Of a DNA stretch of 64,000 nucleotides, positions 31,641 to 44,547 are shown piece by piece (the stretch's first letter is position 1; every line of letters starts with the position of its first letter). Where the stretch lies: contig CM051460.1 of assembly GCA_028095005.1 (NCBI GenBank), positions 65,449,676 to 65,513,675 of the forward strand. The letters are read 5' to 3'. A program made the position numbers and the translations under genes. The notes beneath the pieces are model-generated. The model saw only the letters and a program-made list of their open reading frames with translations. It did no database searches and was not told where the DNA came from. This stretch comes from Rhynchospora pubera. Its lineage: Eukaryota; Streptophyta; Magnoliopsida; Poales; Cyperaceae.

Positions 31641-33022
31641 ATTATATACAAAATTATTGTCAAATTACCAAGGTTTTAAAATGCGATTTATGCGGTTTGA
31701 CGGTTGTGTCGTAATTTAGCATTTAACAGTGATAAAACGGTAGAAAAACGGTTTATGCGGTGATAAAACAGATAAAACAGTAGTACGGTATGAACCAAAA
31801 TTAAGATAAAACGGCGATAAGCAGAAAAAACGGAGTTTTTTAAAAGTTTACAAATTACTCATATAATTGGCAATTGGTAAGATGAAAATTAACATATTAA
31901 TATAGTCAATAATCTCAAATAAAACCCACATTATTCTTTTTCAACATCTCTCCAACATATTTTCAAATTATTGAATTGTACAGACAAATGCCATTATTCA
32001 ACAATATTACTAATATTCATCAAACTCTACCATTATTTCAATAAAATTACAATAATTTAGTATATTATTTAAGATTATGCAGACTGATATAGAATACTGT
32101 GCATACGGACATAGGCAACTAGGATCTGCAGGAAGCTGGTTGGACATACAGAGTAGTTTGGGTTGTTTCTCAGCACTATATATACATGGTGTAGTCATTC
32201 TTTAATCTTCAGAGCAAAATGCTCACACTTGAATTGAATTATGTCAATTAGCCAAATCAACACTATTATGGTAAAGTACATATATTTAGGATCGTCATTC
32301 TTCTTCTTTTTTTTCGTACATCACTCAAAAGATTTAAAAGCAAAAACCAACACCAACAACAAGATTTACAGAAGTCAAGGTCTGTTAAATCAAATCTTAT
32401 ACTGATGCAAGCTTTGGTACCTCCCTCAAAATTTTTAAAAAAAATCATATTTTAGTTGTAATTTGGAAGTTTGGGCAAAATGAAAACAAGGCCAGTGATA
32501 CATACCTATATGTGATCATCAGAAAACCCATGTATACTGAATTATAACAAAATGCCCCTGTAAACAATAATAGTAGCACAGTTGTTTCTCAACCTAAAAG
32601 AAAACAGCAACCAAAAATAAAATAGCAGCTTGTGCAGTATGTAAAAAGCTGACCATACTTCCACTATAAAGATAAGAGAAAAAACTGGAAAAACCATAAA
32701 ACTGAAAAAGCAGTAAAAACAAGAGCATAACGGATTATAACCCAGTATATGACATATGAACCTGATCATGATGTCAATGCAGTCAAATAGAGAAATTGCT
32801 CTCAAATTGTATCAGAATAGATGCCAGAAATTGCTGTAAACTTTTATTGGATGGATCCTAAATGGGATTGGAACAAGTGGAACTGAGCCCATATTTTGCA
32901 ATCAAACCTGTCAATTTACTTTTAGGCCCCTCCTCTCTTCCATGCTCCAATCAGATGAAATAGAAAATTTCCAAGGTGTGGAAAACGGCCGATCTAATTG
33001 ATCAGATATTAACAGGAAAATA
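31641..33022. other. Non-coding DNA, possible hAT-like end
   Basis: 31670-31850 begins CCAAGGTTTTAAAATGCG and is rich in GATAAAACGG and GCGGT motifs, similar to some hAT-type MITEs, but no target duplication or second end was found. The rest is AT-rich; none of its short open frames has a recognised domain. Confidence 0.35.
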
Positions 33023-33039
33023 GTTCCCTGTTCTATTTC

Positions 33040-33719
33040 TTTTTTTTGAAGGACGGGTGGCAAAGTACCACACCGACAATTTTATTAATAAAAAAAATAT
33101 ATAATTACAAATCAAAAAAAGATAAAGAGAAGAAAAAAATAAAAAGAAGACTAGCAAGATAAACTAAGACCTATACAAGTAGTAAAACTAATCAAACCAG
33201 AACTAGCAATGTTTTCTCCAAAAATCTACGTTTGCTGAAATTTCCTTGAGCACAAATTCAGGGGGAGTAGTGCAATTCGAGAAGACACGCCTGTTACGTG
33301 ATTTCCAGATGTTCCAAGTCGTGGCAGCCCAGATGGTGTCCCATAAATTCATTCCTTGGTATCTTTGAGAGAGCCAGAATTCACCAATGCCGAGGGTAAA
33401 ATTGAGGATAGGAAGTCTGAAGTGCAGTTGCACCAAGGACCATACTAAAGTTGCATACTGAGATGTTCAGTGGTTTCTATAAGACTTGTATTACAACAGG
33501 GACAAGAAACAGGAGAAGGCCAACCACGTACTAAAAGATTCTGTTGTGTCAGTAGTCTGTCCTGCAGTAGTGTCCAAAGAAAGATTTTAACTCTAGGAGG
33601 TGATTTAATTTTCCAAATGGCAGGGTGGAACTCGGAAATCATGCCAGTATTGGAAAGGATGCTATAAGCGCTAGAGGAGGAAAAGATTCCATTAGCAGTC
33701 CATTTCCAAATAGCAGTTG
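33040..33719 (-). mobile_element. 5'-truncated LINE with zf-RVT remnant
   Basis: Perfect 17-bp target duplication GTTCCCTGTTCTATTTC at 33023-33039 and 33720-33736, with a T-run (poly(A) on the minus strand) at the left edge. Minus-strand frames 33642-33445 and 33436-33203 carry the LINE zinc-binding region: IWKIKSPPRVKIFLWTLLQDRLLTQ split over two entries of similarity, CPCCNTSLIETTEHL, then WAATTWNIWKSRNRRVF. A frameshift near 33445 separates them. Confidence 0.88.
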
Positions 33720-33794
33720 GTTCCCTGTTCTATTTCATAAACAAGAACGTAATACTGCCAGATTTCTGTCTGAGCAAATTCTTTCTAGCCTTGA

Positions 33795-33993
33795 GCGTTT
33801 GGCAACACCATAAGTTAGTGGAGTTAGATGTAAAAGTTAGTACTTTTGGAGTTAGTGTTTGCGATCAAGATAGTAAAACTCTTTGGAGGGCTTTGTACTA
33901 ACCGCGTTGACCTCAAACTTATTTGGCAATTGTAGATTAACAAGTTAGTTTACTAATTAAAATTAGGTTAAACTAATGCATGCCAAACGACTC
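33795..33993. mobile_element. MITE, about 199 bp
   Basis: Ends GAGCGTTTGGCAA and TGCCAAACGACTC form a terminal inverted repeat with one inserted base. The interior is made of variants of AGTTAGT. It begins 60 bp right of the LINE target site. Target duplication not clear. Confidence 0.5.
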
Positions 33994-34989
33994 CATAATT
34001 CTTATTAATGAGTTAAACCTCAAATTGTCAGAGAAAATTCCTTCTAGCCTCTATATTGCTGAAGAAAAATTACATATAACATATCAATCATTTTACAAAA
34101 GCTTATGCAAAAAATAAAAATAAAAAAAAAACCTTGTGTGCTTGTTTATATGTTTGGTAGTATACAAAACCTTTCCTTATTGTGCTTCGTTCCAAGCCCT
34201 GTTGAGCAACTAACATAAAGATAATAATTTTCAAATTCTATCAATTAAGAGGGGAAATTACCTAGCCGTTTGATGCGAGAAGAGAAGCTCCATGATCCCA
34301 AATTAAGAGTTCAGAAGTAAATTAATAAACGCCAAGCAAGGAATAAGACCCCAGAATGAAGCATAACAAGCTTATGTTAATTAAAAAAAATGGAGATAAC
34401 AGAACCCAAGTTTCATGCCCAATTTAATTTATAAAAGCAAAATTGGCAGAGGCAAAATGGAATTATATGTTGCCAATTATGGACAGCATCTTGTGACAGT
34501 TAACCTGATCAAACTGAACAGCAGCACCGTTTTATTCATTCATCTTACTCCAGTTGCTTTCCCTACCCACTTCTTCATCTTCGTCCGAGGACCAAGAGAA
34601 GAGGGGGAATTCATTAGCGCAATCTACTGATTGCGCAATCAAGCGATCAGTAGAGTCGTTCCCGCCCTCACCCTTTCCTCCTATCCTCTCTTCGCTTCCC
34701 TTCTATCTGTGAGTCTTTCTCTTCCCCTCTATCCGATCTCCTCACTTTCAACTTATCCGCGCCCTCCTATCCCCGCACCCTCCTTCTATCTCCATAACCT
34801 CCTTCATTTTTTCCTTATGTCTGCTCCCTCTCCTCTTCTTCTCTGATCTCTCTACTCCTCTTCATCTCTTTCTCTCTACTCCCTGTTTCATCTCAAAACT
34901 CTCCTACTACTTTAGTCTCTCCCTCTTTTGTTTTCGCTCCATCTCCGCTCTTTTTTTGTATCTCATCCGTTTCATTGTTTTCGATTCAA
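33994..34989. other. Non-coding DNA with a 280-bp pyrimidine-rich tract
   Basis: 34660-34940 is strongly C/T-rich on the plus strand, like a plant 5' leader or degenerate microsatellite. A GATTGCGCAATC palindrome lies at about 34630. No ORF with a known domain. Confidence 0.4.
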
Positions 34990-35790
34990 GCATCTCATTT
35001 TTTATCTTATTATTTTATGGGTGGGAAGTAACTAATAACTGCGCAAGGGAGTAGCTAAAAATATTCAAAGGAGTACCTAATATATATACCGATCAGATCT
35101 GGTTGAGAAAAGAAATAGAAATCGAGAAAGATAAGAAGAGAAAAGAAGTTTAGATCTAGTTCTGTTACAACTTAGGAATAACTAAATTACTATAAGGGAT
35201 GATATTAATTAGTGCAGGGGAGTATCTAATATGTAAGGGAGTAAATAAAATTCATATCTGATTCTGCTGTTTTTTTGGAGTAACTAAATTACTATAAGGG
35301 AGTAAATAAGTAATAGTAAGGGAGTATTTAATACAAGTAAAGGAGTAAATAATATTCATATCTGATTCTGCTGTTGTTTGAGAGTAAGTAAAATAGCTAT
35401 AAGAGAGTAAATAACTATTATAAAAGGAGTATATAATATGTATAAGGGAGTAAATAACATTCAGAACTGATTCTACTGTTGTTTGGGAGTAAATAAATAA
35501 CTATAAGGGAGTAAATAAGTAGTAGTAAGTGAGTATTTAATACAAGTAAGGGAGTAAATAATATTTATATATGATTCTGTTGTTGTTTGGGAGTATCTAA
35601 ATAGCTATAAGGGAGTAAATAACTAATATAAAAAGAGTATCTAATATGTATAAGGGAGTAAATAATATTTAGAACTGATTCTACTGTTGTTTGAGAGTAA
35701 CTAAAAAACTATAAGGGAGTAAATAATTAGTAGTAAGAGAATATTTAATACAAGTGAGAGAGTAAATAATATTCATTTCTGATTCTAGAG
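34990..35790. repeat. 104-bp minisatellite with dimeric higher-order structure
   Basis: Anchor phrases of the type TTCATATCTGATTCTGCTG start at 35251, 35355, 35460, 35564, 35668 and 35772, so the period is 104-105 bp. Each unit is built from smaller GGGAGTAAATAA motifs. Units 2 and 4 resemble each other (TATCTGATTC, then ATAAAAGGAGTAT), as do units 3 and 5 (AGAACTGATTCTAC, then GTAGTAAG), giving a roughly 208-bp higher-order repeat. Confidence 0.85.
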
Positions 35791-36994
35791 AATCCGCTTA
35801 CGCGCATAGTTCATATTGGATCATGATACTCTCCTTTTTTGTTTGTTCAACATGTCGCATCATGTTAGGGGATTCGTTATTTATTTATTAGTAATTCAAG
35901 AACTACATTCGTACAAGTATTCAAACAATTTTAATATATATTGTTACAATAATATCGGACAGATGGAGTGTTCACGGACATCTGTCCCTTTCGTTATGTT
36001 GAGGGCTTACTGGCTTTAGTACTTTTCGTTTAACATAATGAACTTAAAAATTAAGCAATTTTAGTTAATTGGATTGGCACAGATATTACTTCAAAAAACA
36101 CGAGATCCCATCCACTCCCCACCAGGTACAGAATTACAGATAGTGTCACTGTGTCAGAAAAAGATATCTGCACGAACTCCACTAAGAGAGGAGAGGACTT
36201 TAATCTATGGTTCTAAACCGTTAATATCCACAAGTCGCGCCTCGCGCGCAGGTGAGAGAGGGTGAAACGCCTTCTAATTTGGGTAATGCCCAATTGAGTG
36301 TTATTTCCAAAAACAGTAATATGATTGTTTGATTGCCTTACCATTTGATTGCACTTATCAGCCCCGGAGAGAGGAGTCCAACCAAAGACAGCAGTATGGC
36401 GTTGGGCTTTGCATTCTTTGATACCGTTGCAAAACAAACAACAGCCCACAAAGTGATTACTAAACCAGAAGTGTTTTAGGCCCAAAATAGAACAAATGTC
36501 TCTCATAGTCTCATGTCATATCTGATATCCCGCCATTTGGGTTTATAACCCTTTTTTTTTTTAAGAGATACTAGATAAAGACTAAGGTTGCCTAGTTTTT
36601 TTTTTTTTTTAGTTTAAAGACTGCCTAGTTAGAAACAAAAACAGAGGAAGTAGAAGTACAAAATTGTGAAATAATAAGAAAAAATTAGCAAATTATCATA
36701 AATAAAGTAGCTTGGGTTTATAACTTTATATTACTATATTTCAAATACAAAGCCAAGGTCACAACATTGGAGATGGCAATCCTATACGAGTGATTTTCAA
36801 AATTTATATATTCTTCTCCTTATTTTAATCAACTATTCAACATTTTTGCGAAATGCTTTAGTTTGTAATAATCAGTTTTAATCACTGTAATAAATTAAAC
36901 TAGAGCATCTAGTATGCAATATGCGTCTTTTGTTGATACACCTACTAAATCACCAAGTCAACTCAATTAACATAGGGTTATGAAATTTCCATAT
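35791..36994. other. Non-coding DNA left of the 7.9-kb MULE
   Basis: No gene recognised. A 97-codon minus-strand open frame (36506-36213) has several Cys residues but matches no family I know. Confidence 0.3.
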
Positions 36995-37003
36995 TTTTTA
37001 GGG

Positions 37004-37175
37004 GAGTAAATTTTTTCAGAGGTCACTAAAGTATATACATTGTCTAATTTTAGCCACTGAACTTTAATTTGTCCATTTTGAATCATTGAACTTCAATTTT
37101 GTCCGATTTTGGTCACTCTGTTAAAACTCCATCCAGTTCCGTCTAACTAATTAAATTAGGGTGCAAATTGGAGAC
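37004..37175 (+). repeat. Left outer TIR of the 7.9-kb MULE
   Basis: Inverted match to 44728-44899, from GAGTAAATTTTTTCAGAGG to GGTGCAAATTGGAGAC, with scattered mismatches. Confidence 0.9.
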
Positions 37176-38350
37176 ACCAGTGATCGCTTCTTTCTTCCTT
37201 CTCGAATAAGATGCAGTGCTTCGTCTCTTCTTCTCCCTTTGAATTCTGATCTCTTAATCCGTCCCCATCCAAAGCAACACAATTATCTCTTTTATCTCTC
37301 CTCTGTTTCTCTCTTTAGATTGAAATATTTGTTGTTAAAGAGAGAATAAAATTCCGATCGTGTGCGTTGGATCCAAAATGAAAAAAGAGAAGAAAAAAAG
37401 AAACGGCTCACTCTCACCACGTTCTCTGATTGGTTCTCAGTTCTCACCTCTGGACCCCGCCCATCAGTGATTCGACCTATGCACATGTGGCGAGTATCCA
37501 TTGACTTTGCCGAAGGGCTCCGAACTAATTGAATTAACAAAAATGAAAGCTGCCAAGAGTGAGGGTGGAGGAGCTCGGCTCTGACAAAACTTGTTTGGAT
37601 GATTCACACCATGGCGACCGAAGTTCTTGGTATTGTTAGAAAGATGGAGTCCAGGAGAACATAATGAAATCAATGTGGACCACTATTGTGCCTTGATTTA
37701 CACTTAATTTGAAGGAGAAGCTCTTGAGCTAGTACAAAGACAAATATAAAATATGCAAATTAGATCTATAAAAATCAAATTGATTTCTCACACATCTTCC
37801 TGAAGATGCTAGGAGTAAGTTGTGCCCATCAATTGAGGCTACAGTGGAGCAGATAGGTGGGAATACCGGCTGATCCCATGGTTAAGTACACCGGTGGTTA
37901 AATCCAAACCATTGATAGTTCGCACATTAACTAAAGTTGAGGTCTCGTTTAACAAATCAGTTGGATGCTCTAATAATTATAGGAGATGAAGTTTTTCAAG
38001 CAAGCAAACTTAAGCAAACACTAGAAGACAACAAGAATCTCCTAAATCTTTTGCCTCGAATTTTATTGTATAGAAACCATAATAGGTTTTTCAATGTTAC
38101 GGATTATTATATGATGAATGAAAGAAATAGGCCAATTTCCTATCAAGACTCTCCTTAATCAAAAAGTTTATATTATTGTTTAGCATATAGAGAATGGAGA
38201 CAATAGTATGTGTAAACTCGCACAGGAGAATTAGAAATCTATGAAATTTCCTATCAAGATGTTGCTTTAGAGAGAGACAAAGCTAGAGATTAGAAAAGAC
38301 AAGCGCTGGGATGAGAGAGATCAAGCGCTGGGTACGGTGGGGTAGAGAAG
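37176..38350. other. DNA interrupting the left TIR of the 7.9-kb MULE
   Basis: About 1.2 kb present on the left between the outer and inner inverted repeats but reduced to about 12 bp on the right. No recognised ORF. It may be an insertion or captured host DNA; no target duplication identified. Confidence 0.5.
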
Positions 38351-38500
38351 AAAAAAAAAGGCAAAATTCTTTATATGCCCCTCAACTCTTTCTCATTTCT
38401 CTTGTGTATTTTTTATTTGTCCCTCAACTCTTCTGAATGGTTTCTTATTTACCCTTCAACTTAACCATACATAATTAACAATAGTTTTCTTATAAAAAAA
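38351..38500 (+). repeat. Left inner inverted repeat of the 7.9-kb MULE
   Basis: Matches the reverse complement of 44548-44715, e.g. TTATATGCCCCTCAACTC and ATGGTTTCTTATTTACCC in both. The right copy has a short extra segment near 44650. Confidence 0.88.
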
Positions 38501-41500
38501 TTAAAAATTAATCCGAATTAACTTAGAAGGACAGAAATACCCCTGTCTATTTAGCATGCCTATTTTAAAAAAAAAGTATGAACGGGAAATTAAAAGGTGC
38601 TTTGAACATCAAACTCTCCTTAAAATATCAGTACGATTCTCTGCCTTTTTAAGTCTTGCCCACCATATGCCTCACTGCGTTCCTTAAGGACAAAATACTT
38701 CTGTCTATTAAAAGTGTTTTTCGTAAAAAGAAAAGTCAATTTGTAATATTCTTAGAATATTTGACTTGAAGGGGTCTCCAGGAAAGTAGTGTATCGTACC
38801 ATCATTTGCAATTGACTGTACCAGTAAGAGACATCCTGAGAAACTAGTTATGCAATTTCCATTGTTGCCTCGCATCTCATGTCTTGACTGAGAAATAATT
38901 ATGCAATATGAGAAAATAGTATATGTATCATCATTTGCAATTGACAGTATGCGTCAGTGGCCAACCATAACGCACCTCTTTCCAAACCTTTTCAGGTTTA
39001 AAATTTTGATGCTACATAATAATAACATACCTATTCAAAATTTGGTTGTTGGCAATAAAAAGAAAATGAAATGACAACAATTCAAATTTTGTTCCAAGCT
39101 TGAAGAGCACAATAATGACATGTTAACCAATTAATCCATACAATCAGGATTTCTAAAACATAAAATAAAATTTAGCTTATGTAACCAGCATCTTCCAACA
39201 AACATTGTATATTAAATCCAACAGCTCATTAAGCATGGCATCACATGTTCAAAATTGCTAGAAAAATAGAAAACAAAATAAGCTAAATATCATCATCCAT
39301 GAGAATCTGGAAGAAGCTTGTTGAGCATGTCCATCTTTTTGCTCTACTTTTCTTTTTGACCCTGTATATGAAGAACCAAATTTGCTAAATTAAAGCATTA
39401 TATTCACTAATTATAAATATGAAATCAAAAGTTAGAGAGAAATATGATAACCAAACCTTTCTCCTGCTTGCATATTATGAATCTCTTCACCGTGATAGAC
39501 CGGTACATCATTTTTACAAGTATTTATGTGATGTCCTGGCAATCCACATCGTGAACATTTATTGGATTTCTTTTTTGGTTCATCTGATGGTTTAATTCTA
39601 CACTTTCTAGGTCTTCCTGGTGGTCTTTTAATAAGTGGTGGGAGCATTTTATAACCTAGATCACATTTCTTCCATTCATGGTTACTGGGCATTGCAGCAA
39701 TTTCTCCAGCATATGTTTCTTTAAATTTGGTTACTGTAAAGTAAGGATCCACATATTCTTCCCATCTTGCATTTCGAATCGAAGCAATGAATGTTGCCCC
39801 ATGAATGCAAGGAATGCCCTTTATTTGCCATTCTCGACAAGTACATGTCTTCTCTGCCAAATTAACTGCCCATCTTTTTCCATTATGTTCTACCTCTGCA
39901 CTAGTGTCTGTACATCTAAGCACATCGTACCCCTTCAAACTCTGAAAGGAAAAAAAAAACTTAGATGATGAATAAAATATCACTGAGAGTGAACCAGATA
40001 GATTAAATTATATTTTTAATAAATTAGAACAAATATATTTACCCGAGAAATATTGTTAATGTATTCATCAACTCTGGGAACTAAAGTCCTTTTCCATGTC
40101 CTTGAAATTCTTCTTCTTTCATGAATCCTCACCATAATTTTCTTTCGAATTGAGTCAAGCAAATTCAAAACTGGTTTGTGCCTTTCTTCACATACCCATG
40201 AGTTGAAGGTTTCGGAAATATTATTAGTGATGTAGTCACATTTCGCTGTTGCTCCAAACTGACTTCTACTCCACAGCTTGCTGTGCTCAACACGTAGGTA
40301 TTGTATCGCCGCTGGACATATCTTTTCCATTTCAGTGATTATCTTTTCATACTTTGTTGGAGAGTATGTTCGGGCAGCAGCCCAAAGACCCAAATTAAAA
40401 AGATCACCAGAAAAGTGTCTCTTGAAATTGCTATACAGATGTCTCATACACTCCCTATGTTCAGCTAATGGATTCACTTGAGAGACAGCCTTTATTAAAC
40501 CTTTTTGCATATCAGATGATATTACCAGTCCCTCTGGCATTCCTATTGCTTGTTGTAGCTTTCTTAAAAACCATTCCCAAGATTCTTCACTTTCATTTTC
40601 TAGAACTGCAAAAGCTACCGGAAACATCCAGTTATTACCATCAACTGCAGTGGAAGTAGCAAGACAACCCTTCCACTTTCCTTTCAAAGACATGCATCAA
40701 GACCTATATAAGGCCTACAACCCCTAAGAAATCCATTAATGCAAGCACTTAGAGCGATAAAAAAACGTTGAAAGTGTTGGTTGTTACCTCCTTCAGTACT
40801 CTTTTTTTTCTTTGTCTTGGTTGCTAGTTCTGTTTTGAAGTCCACAATACTACCTGGATTTCTTATCAGAATTTCCTCCTTGAAAGCCCCGACTTGTAGA
40901 AAAGAGTCGTCCCACTTACCATATACCTCTTGCATTGCTAGCTCCTTGCCTTGCCAAACCCTATGATATGGTAATAGCAGACCAAACTTTCTTTCAAGTT
41001 TTTCTTGCAATTTCTTTGTTGAGATATCTCCCTCACTTCTTACATCATCAATAATTCTATCAGCTATCCAACCTTTGGTAGCATGCTTGTTTCCACTCTT
41101 ATTTTTTCCACTACAGGAATGGTTAGGTTGTAAAGTCTTCACTTCAAATGTAATGCCATCTTCAGTAATTGATGCATGAACCCTCCAACTACAATCTCTT
41201 TGTGCACAACATGCTGTGACTCGTGTAGGATCACTCTTCTCTAGGGCATATGAAAAATCTTTTGTAATTGCAAAGTGGTTAAGGGTTCTTCTAAATGCTA
41301 TGGCATGTGGAAATCGTGCACCAATTTCTATAACAGGTTGCTCTTTGTCATATGAGTAAAATTCTTCAACTAATTCAGCACTGGCTTCACCATCATCATC
41401 ACTATTCTGAATGTTAATTTCTTCATCTTCACTGTGAAGGCTATGGTAGCTTTCTTCACTGTGACAGTAATCTGATCCTTCTTCATAATTTGCAAGATTA

Positions 41501-42296
41501 TCTTCTCCGGTCTCCTCAATTTGTAGTACGTTCTCCTCAGCAAAGTTTAAGTTATCACTTCCCTGATCATGTTGTATCTCCTTATCCATCACAGTCATAT
41601 AAACCATAGCTTCCTTCTCATTCTCATACATGGTAAGCATCATTTGAAAACAACTATCATCTTCGAGCTTGATGAATGACTGCAAATTAATGGTCTTATC
41701 TAGAAAACAAAGCGAGAGTACTTCACCTTCTCGCAAAGGGCGTGTTGTACTCAGCTCTTCAAGAAACTCATCAAAATTCATGCATGTTGAGTCCAAATTA
41801 AAGGTTTTCACTTTTCCAAAACAGTATTTCTGTCGGTTCCCTTTTTTTTATTTGTTTAAAAAATCCATCATACTTCACTTTCAACTTGAAGACACATGAA
41901 GATGCATTCAATCTGTTTGACAAATTAGCATAATAATAAATCATATGAAAATTGATGAAGGCTTAAAACCTAGGAATCAAATAAATTTATAAACCTAGAG
42001 CTAACCTCACTAGTCTTTTGGAGTACAGCTTTAGGGTCGAACCCAAGGGACGGATTAATGAGTACCGGACTTTACTTCCTCACGAAAGCTAGACAATTAT
42101 ATTTTTATGTAGTTTTTGGTTGATTAAATCTAAAGGTGCAAGTAAATAAATATTTTTGGGTGTTTTAACAATATAAAAGTCGTCTTAGGTTCAGGTTTCA
42201 CATCGGTTTGGACTCTAGAACACAGAACTTATCACTTTCGTGCATCAAACGGTGTTTTTTCAAGCATATACCGCTCTGTTTGGTCCGAACAAGAAT

Positions 42297-42420
42297 CTGT
42301 TCAATCCGAACAGGAGTCTGTTCAATCCGAACAGGACTCTGTTCAATCCGAACAGGAGTCTGTTCAATCCGAACAGGACTCTGTTCAATCCGAACAGGAG
42401 TCTGTTCAATCCGAACAGAT
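42297..42420. repeat. 21-bp tandem repeat, six copies
   Basis: Six consecutive units of TCTGTTCAATCCGAACAGGA plus G or C. The variable base alternates, giving a 42-bp higher-order period. Each unit contains the inverted pair CTGTTC and GAACAG. Confidence 0.9.
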
Positions 42421-43334
42421 GGTATAAGTGTGTGATTTTGAACTTTTATGATATTTTATGCTTTGTGCTAGGGTTTGTTGGTCAAACCTAGATATTCTAA
42501 ACCTCAGCTGTCGCTTGTTGGACTAGAAACTGGTTTAATCACAACCTAACCTAATTAACTCGATTGGTTCACAACTTTTGGTATAGAATTCAATCAACTT
42601 AAACTTGTTTGTTGGAGTTCATAAGGATATCTAGAGGTCTTTTGGACTTGTCTAAAAGTTACACTTTTGGTGTCAACTAATCTCCCCTTTCGGATCTACG
42701 ATTTATCCCAAATACTTTATCTAAATTATCTTGATTAACCTAACTTTAGAACTTAACTAAATGTGGCCATTCATCTAGAAGTTAATTAGACTTAACCAAG
42801 CAATTTAAACAAGCAATTATAATAATTCTCAACGAAACAAATCAACAGAACATATCATAACATAACGAGTCAAATCACAACATCCAAACCTAAGTTACTA
42901 CCTTACCCCTAAGACTACATAAATTTAGCCTAACATAGTACTAAAACACATAACAAATAACATAGAAATAACAAGATACAAGTCCATTGAAAATAGAGAA
43001 AAAAACATAGAAGAATAAACCGAATACTCCTTTATGCTTTCAAACTACGATCTCTAGGCAGTGGTGTGTTGCAAGATGGTCATCAAACTCGTCTCCTTGC
43101 TGCCGTCGCTTCAAAGAACCAAGCTTTGATGATCTCCCATGGTGGAAGAGAGAGAAACGCCTATGGAAAGTGGAATTTGTGGTATGGAAGGTTGTCTTCT
43201 TTCCTTCAGGTCTAGAGGTGTATATATGGATGTCCCAGGTCGCAAGGATGGAAGGCTAGGGCACCAGGGCGCAAGAAATTGCCATTTCCATCAGTTTCTA
43301 TGTAAAAAATAATGCCTTATGTGATATGGCGGCA

Positions 43335-43530
43335 CCCTGGTCAAACCGAACAGATCCTTGTTCGAACCGAACAGGAGAGAGAAAATGACGCTTGGCTGCC
43401 ATAGGTGCTGGTCGGATCGAACAGGCTTGTGGTCGGGTCGACCAGGAGAGAGAAAATGACGCCTGGCTGCCATAGGTGCTGGTCGGATCGAACAGATGAT
43501 TGTTCGGGTCGACCAGGAGAGAGAAAAGAG
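43335..43530. repeat. Roughly 70-bp tandem repeat, about 2.5 copies
   Basis: Units share AGAGAGAAAATGACGC, TGGCTGCCATAGGTGCTGG and CGGATCGAACAG. Motif content is related to the 21-bp array at 42297. Confidence 0.8.
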
Positions 43531-44547
43531 CCTCCAATGCTAGGAATGAGTCGTCTAGCGTGCGTGCTACGTCGGGAATCCATCTATATGCTCCAAAATC
43601 ATCAGAAATCATCAAAGTCCTGTAAAATGAGAGAAGAAACGACGGTAGAGCCAATTCCATGGAAATCATAGCAATCTATTGAATAATTCAATGGTTTGAG
43701 CGTTATTTGAGTGCCAAGTACGGTCCAAATGCCTACAAATAATGACGATATCAAAAATCACGTAATCCAGGTGAGAGTTATTTGTATTGATTAAAGTAAA
43801 GGAATGACATAAAGGAATAGTCATATGGAATTAGCAGATAACTCAAGTTTTATAAATACAAATGACACATCAATAAAGTTGTATCAGGTCCTTATGAGAA
43901 ATTTTTTTCGAAATTATGTTACTGGTGTAGCATAAAGGACAAAATCTCTATTACTGGTCTTAAAAGGCACTTTTGTATAGCTACAGGTCAATGAATTTTT
44001 GAAAATGATCTTCTACTTAATTTTCACAAAAATCAAAATTTTAAAATTATTACGGATTTTTGTTGTACGGAAGTCTAAACTTATAATTTATGAAAAGAAA
44101 ATAAACAAACAATCAAATTTCTCAGTTTATCAAAAGACATAATACCTCAGCACTTGAAACCTACTAACCCTAACTTTTCGCAAGAAAATAAGAATAACCA
44201 ATTTTGTATTATAAACTATTACCTTCCAGTAGGTTTAACTATTATCTTTGTCTTCCTTCTTGGTTTCAATTTCTCAGAAGGGATGGAATCATTCGTGTAA
44301 GAGATGTGTTCAGATTGAATTGTGAAGGTTGAGAAAGGGTCAATTTCATTTTCTTCCATTGTAAGTGGATATTAACAGAGAGACTAGAGAGATGAGAGAG
44401 AGTTTGGAGAGAAAGATGAGAGCGTGAATTAGATGGAAAAAAAGAAGGAAGGCGAAAGGGTGAGATATGGAGAAAGACGGAAGGTTAAGAGTCAGATGAT
44501 ATAGCGGGAAAAAAATTGGAGCGCGAATGGAAAAAACCATGTCTCCA

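Larger units (their letters stand above)
41990..43780. other. Repeat-rich DNA inside transposase intron 1
   Basis: Within the 2.3-kb first intron (44222-41913). It contains a run like GGGTCGAACCCAAGGGACGG at about 42031 and two tandem arrays built on TTCGGACCGAACAG-like motifs: 42297-42420, and roughly 70-bp units at 43330-43530. Probably a separate non-autonomous element, but I found no ends or target duplication. Open frames here come from the repeats. Confidence 0.5.
39283..44359 (-). pseudogene. MULE transposase with two frameshifts
   Basis: Proposed exons on the minus strand: 44359-44223, 41912-40043, 39941-39458 (ending at the donor 39456/39455) and 39361-39283, with GT-AG introns and matching phase at each joint. 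Exon 1 begins MEENEIDPFS. Exon 2 has the N-terminal domain, the MuDR Cys/His region (CCAQRDCSW to HSC), the first catalytic Asp in IGLDAC, the second in ISSDMQKG, the CxxH box in RECMRHLY and the Glu in NISETFN. Exon 3 has the SWIM finger (CTCREWQIKGIPCIH), an AT-hook-like PPGRPRK and a CCHC knuckle CSRCGLPGHHINTC. Two single-base defects break it: an A-run of 8 near 41843 where 7 would keep frame, and a one-base loss right after GLDAC near 40690. Either alone truncates the protein, so it is inactive unless they are assembly errors. Confidence 0.88.

Noticed and set aside
42208..42491. Proteins with repeated CSIRTGV or LFNPNRS
   Set aside because: Translation of a 21-bp tandem repeat in two frames, inside an intron.
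43291..43671. Several overlapping frames on both strands at 43.3-43.7 kb
   Set aside because: Generated by the 70-bp tandem repeat; no codon-level sign of a gene.
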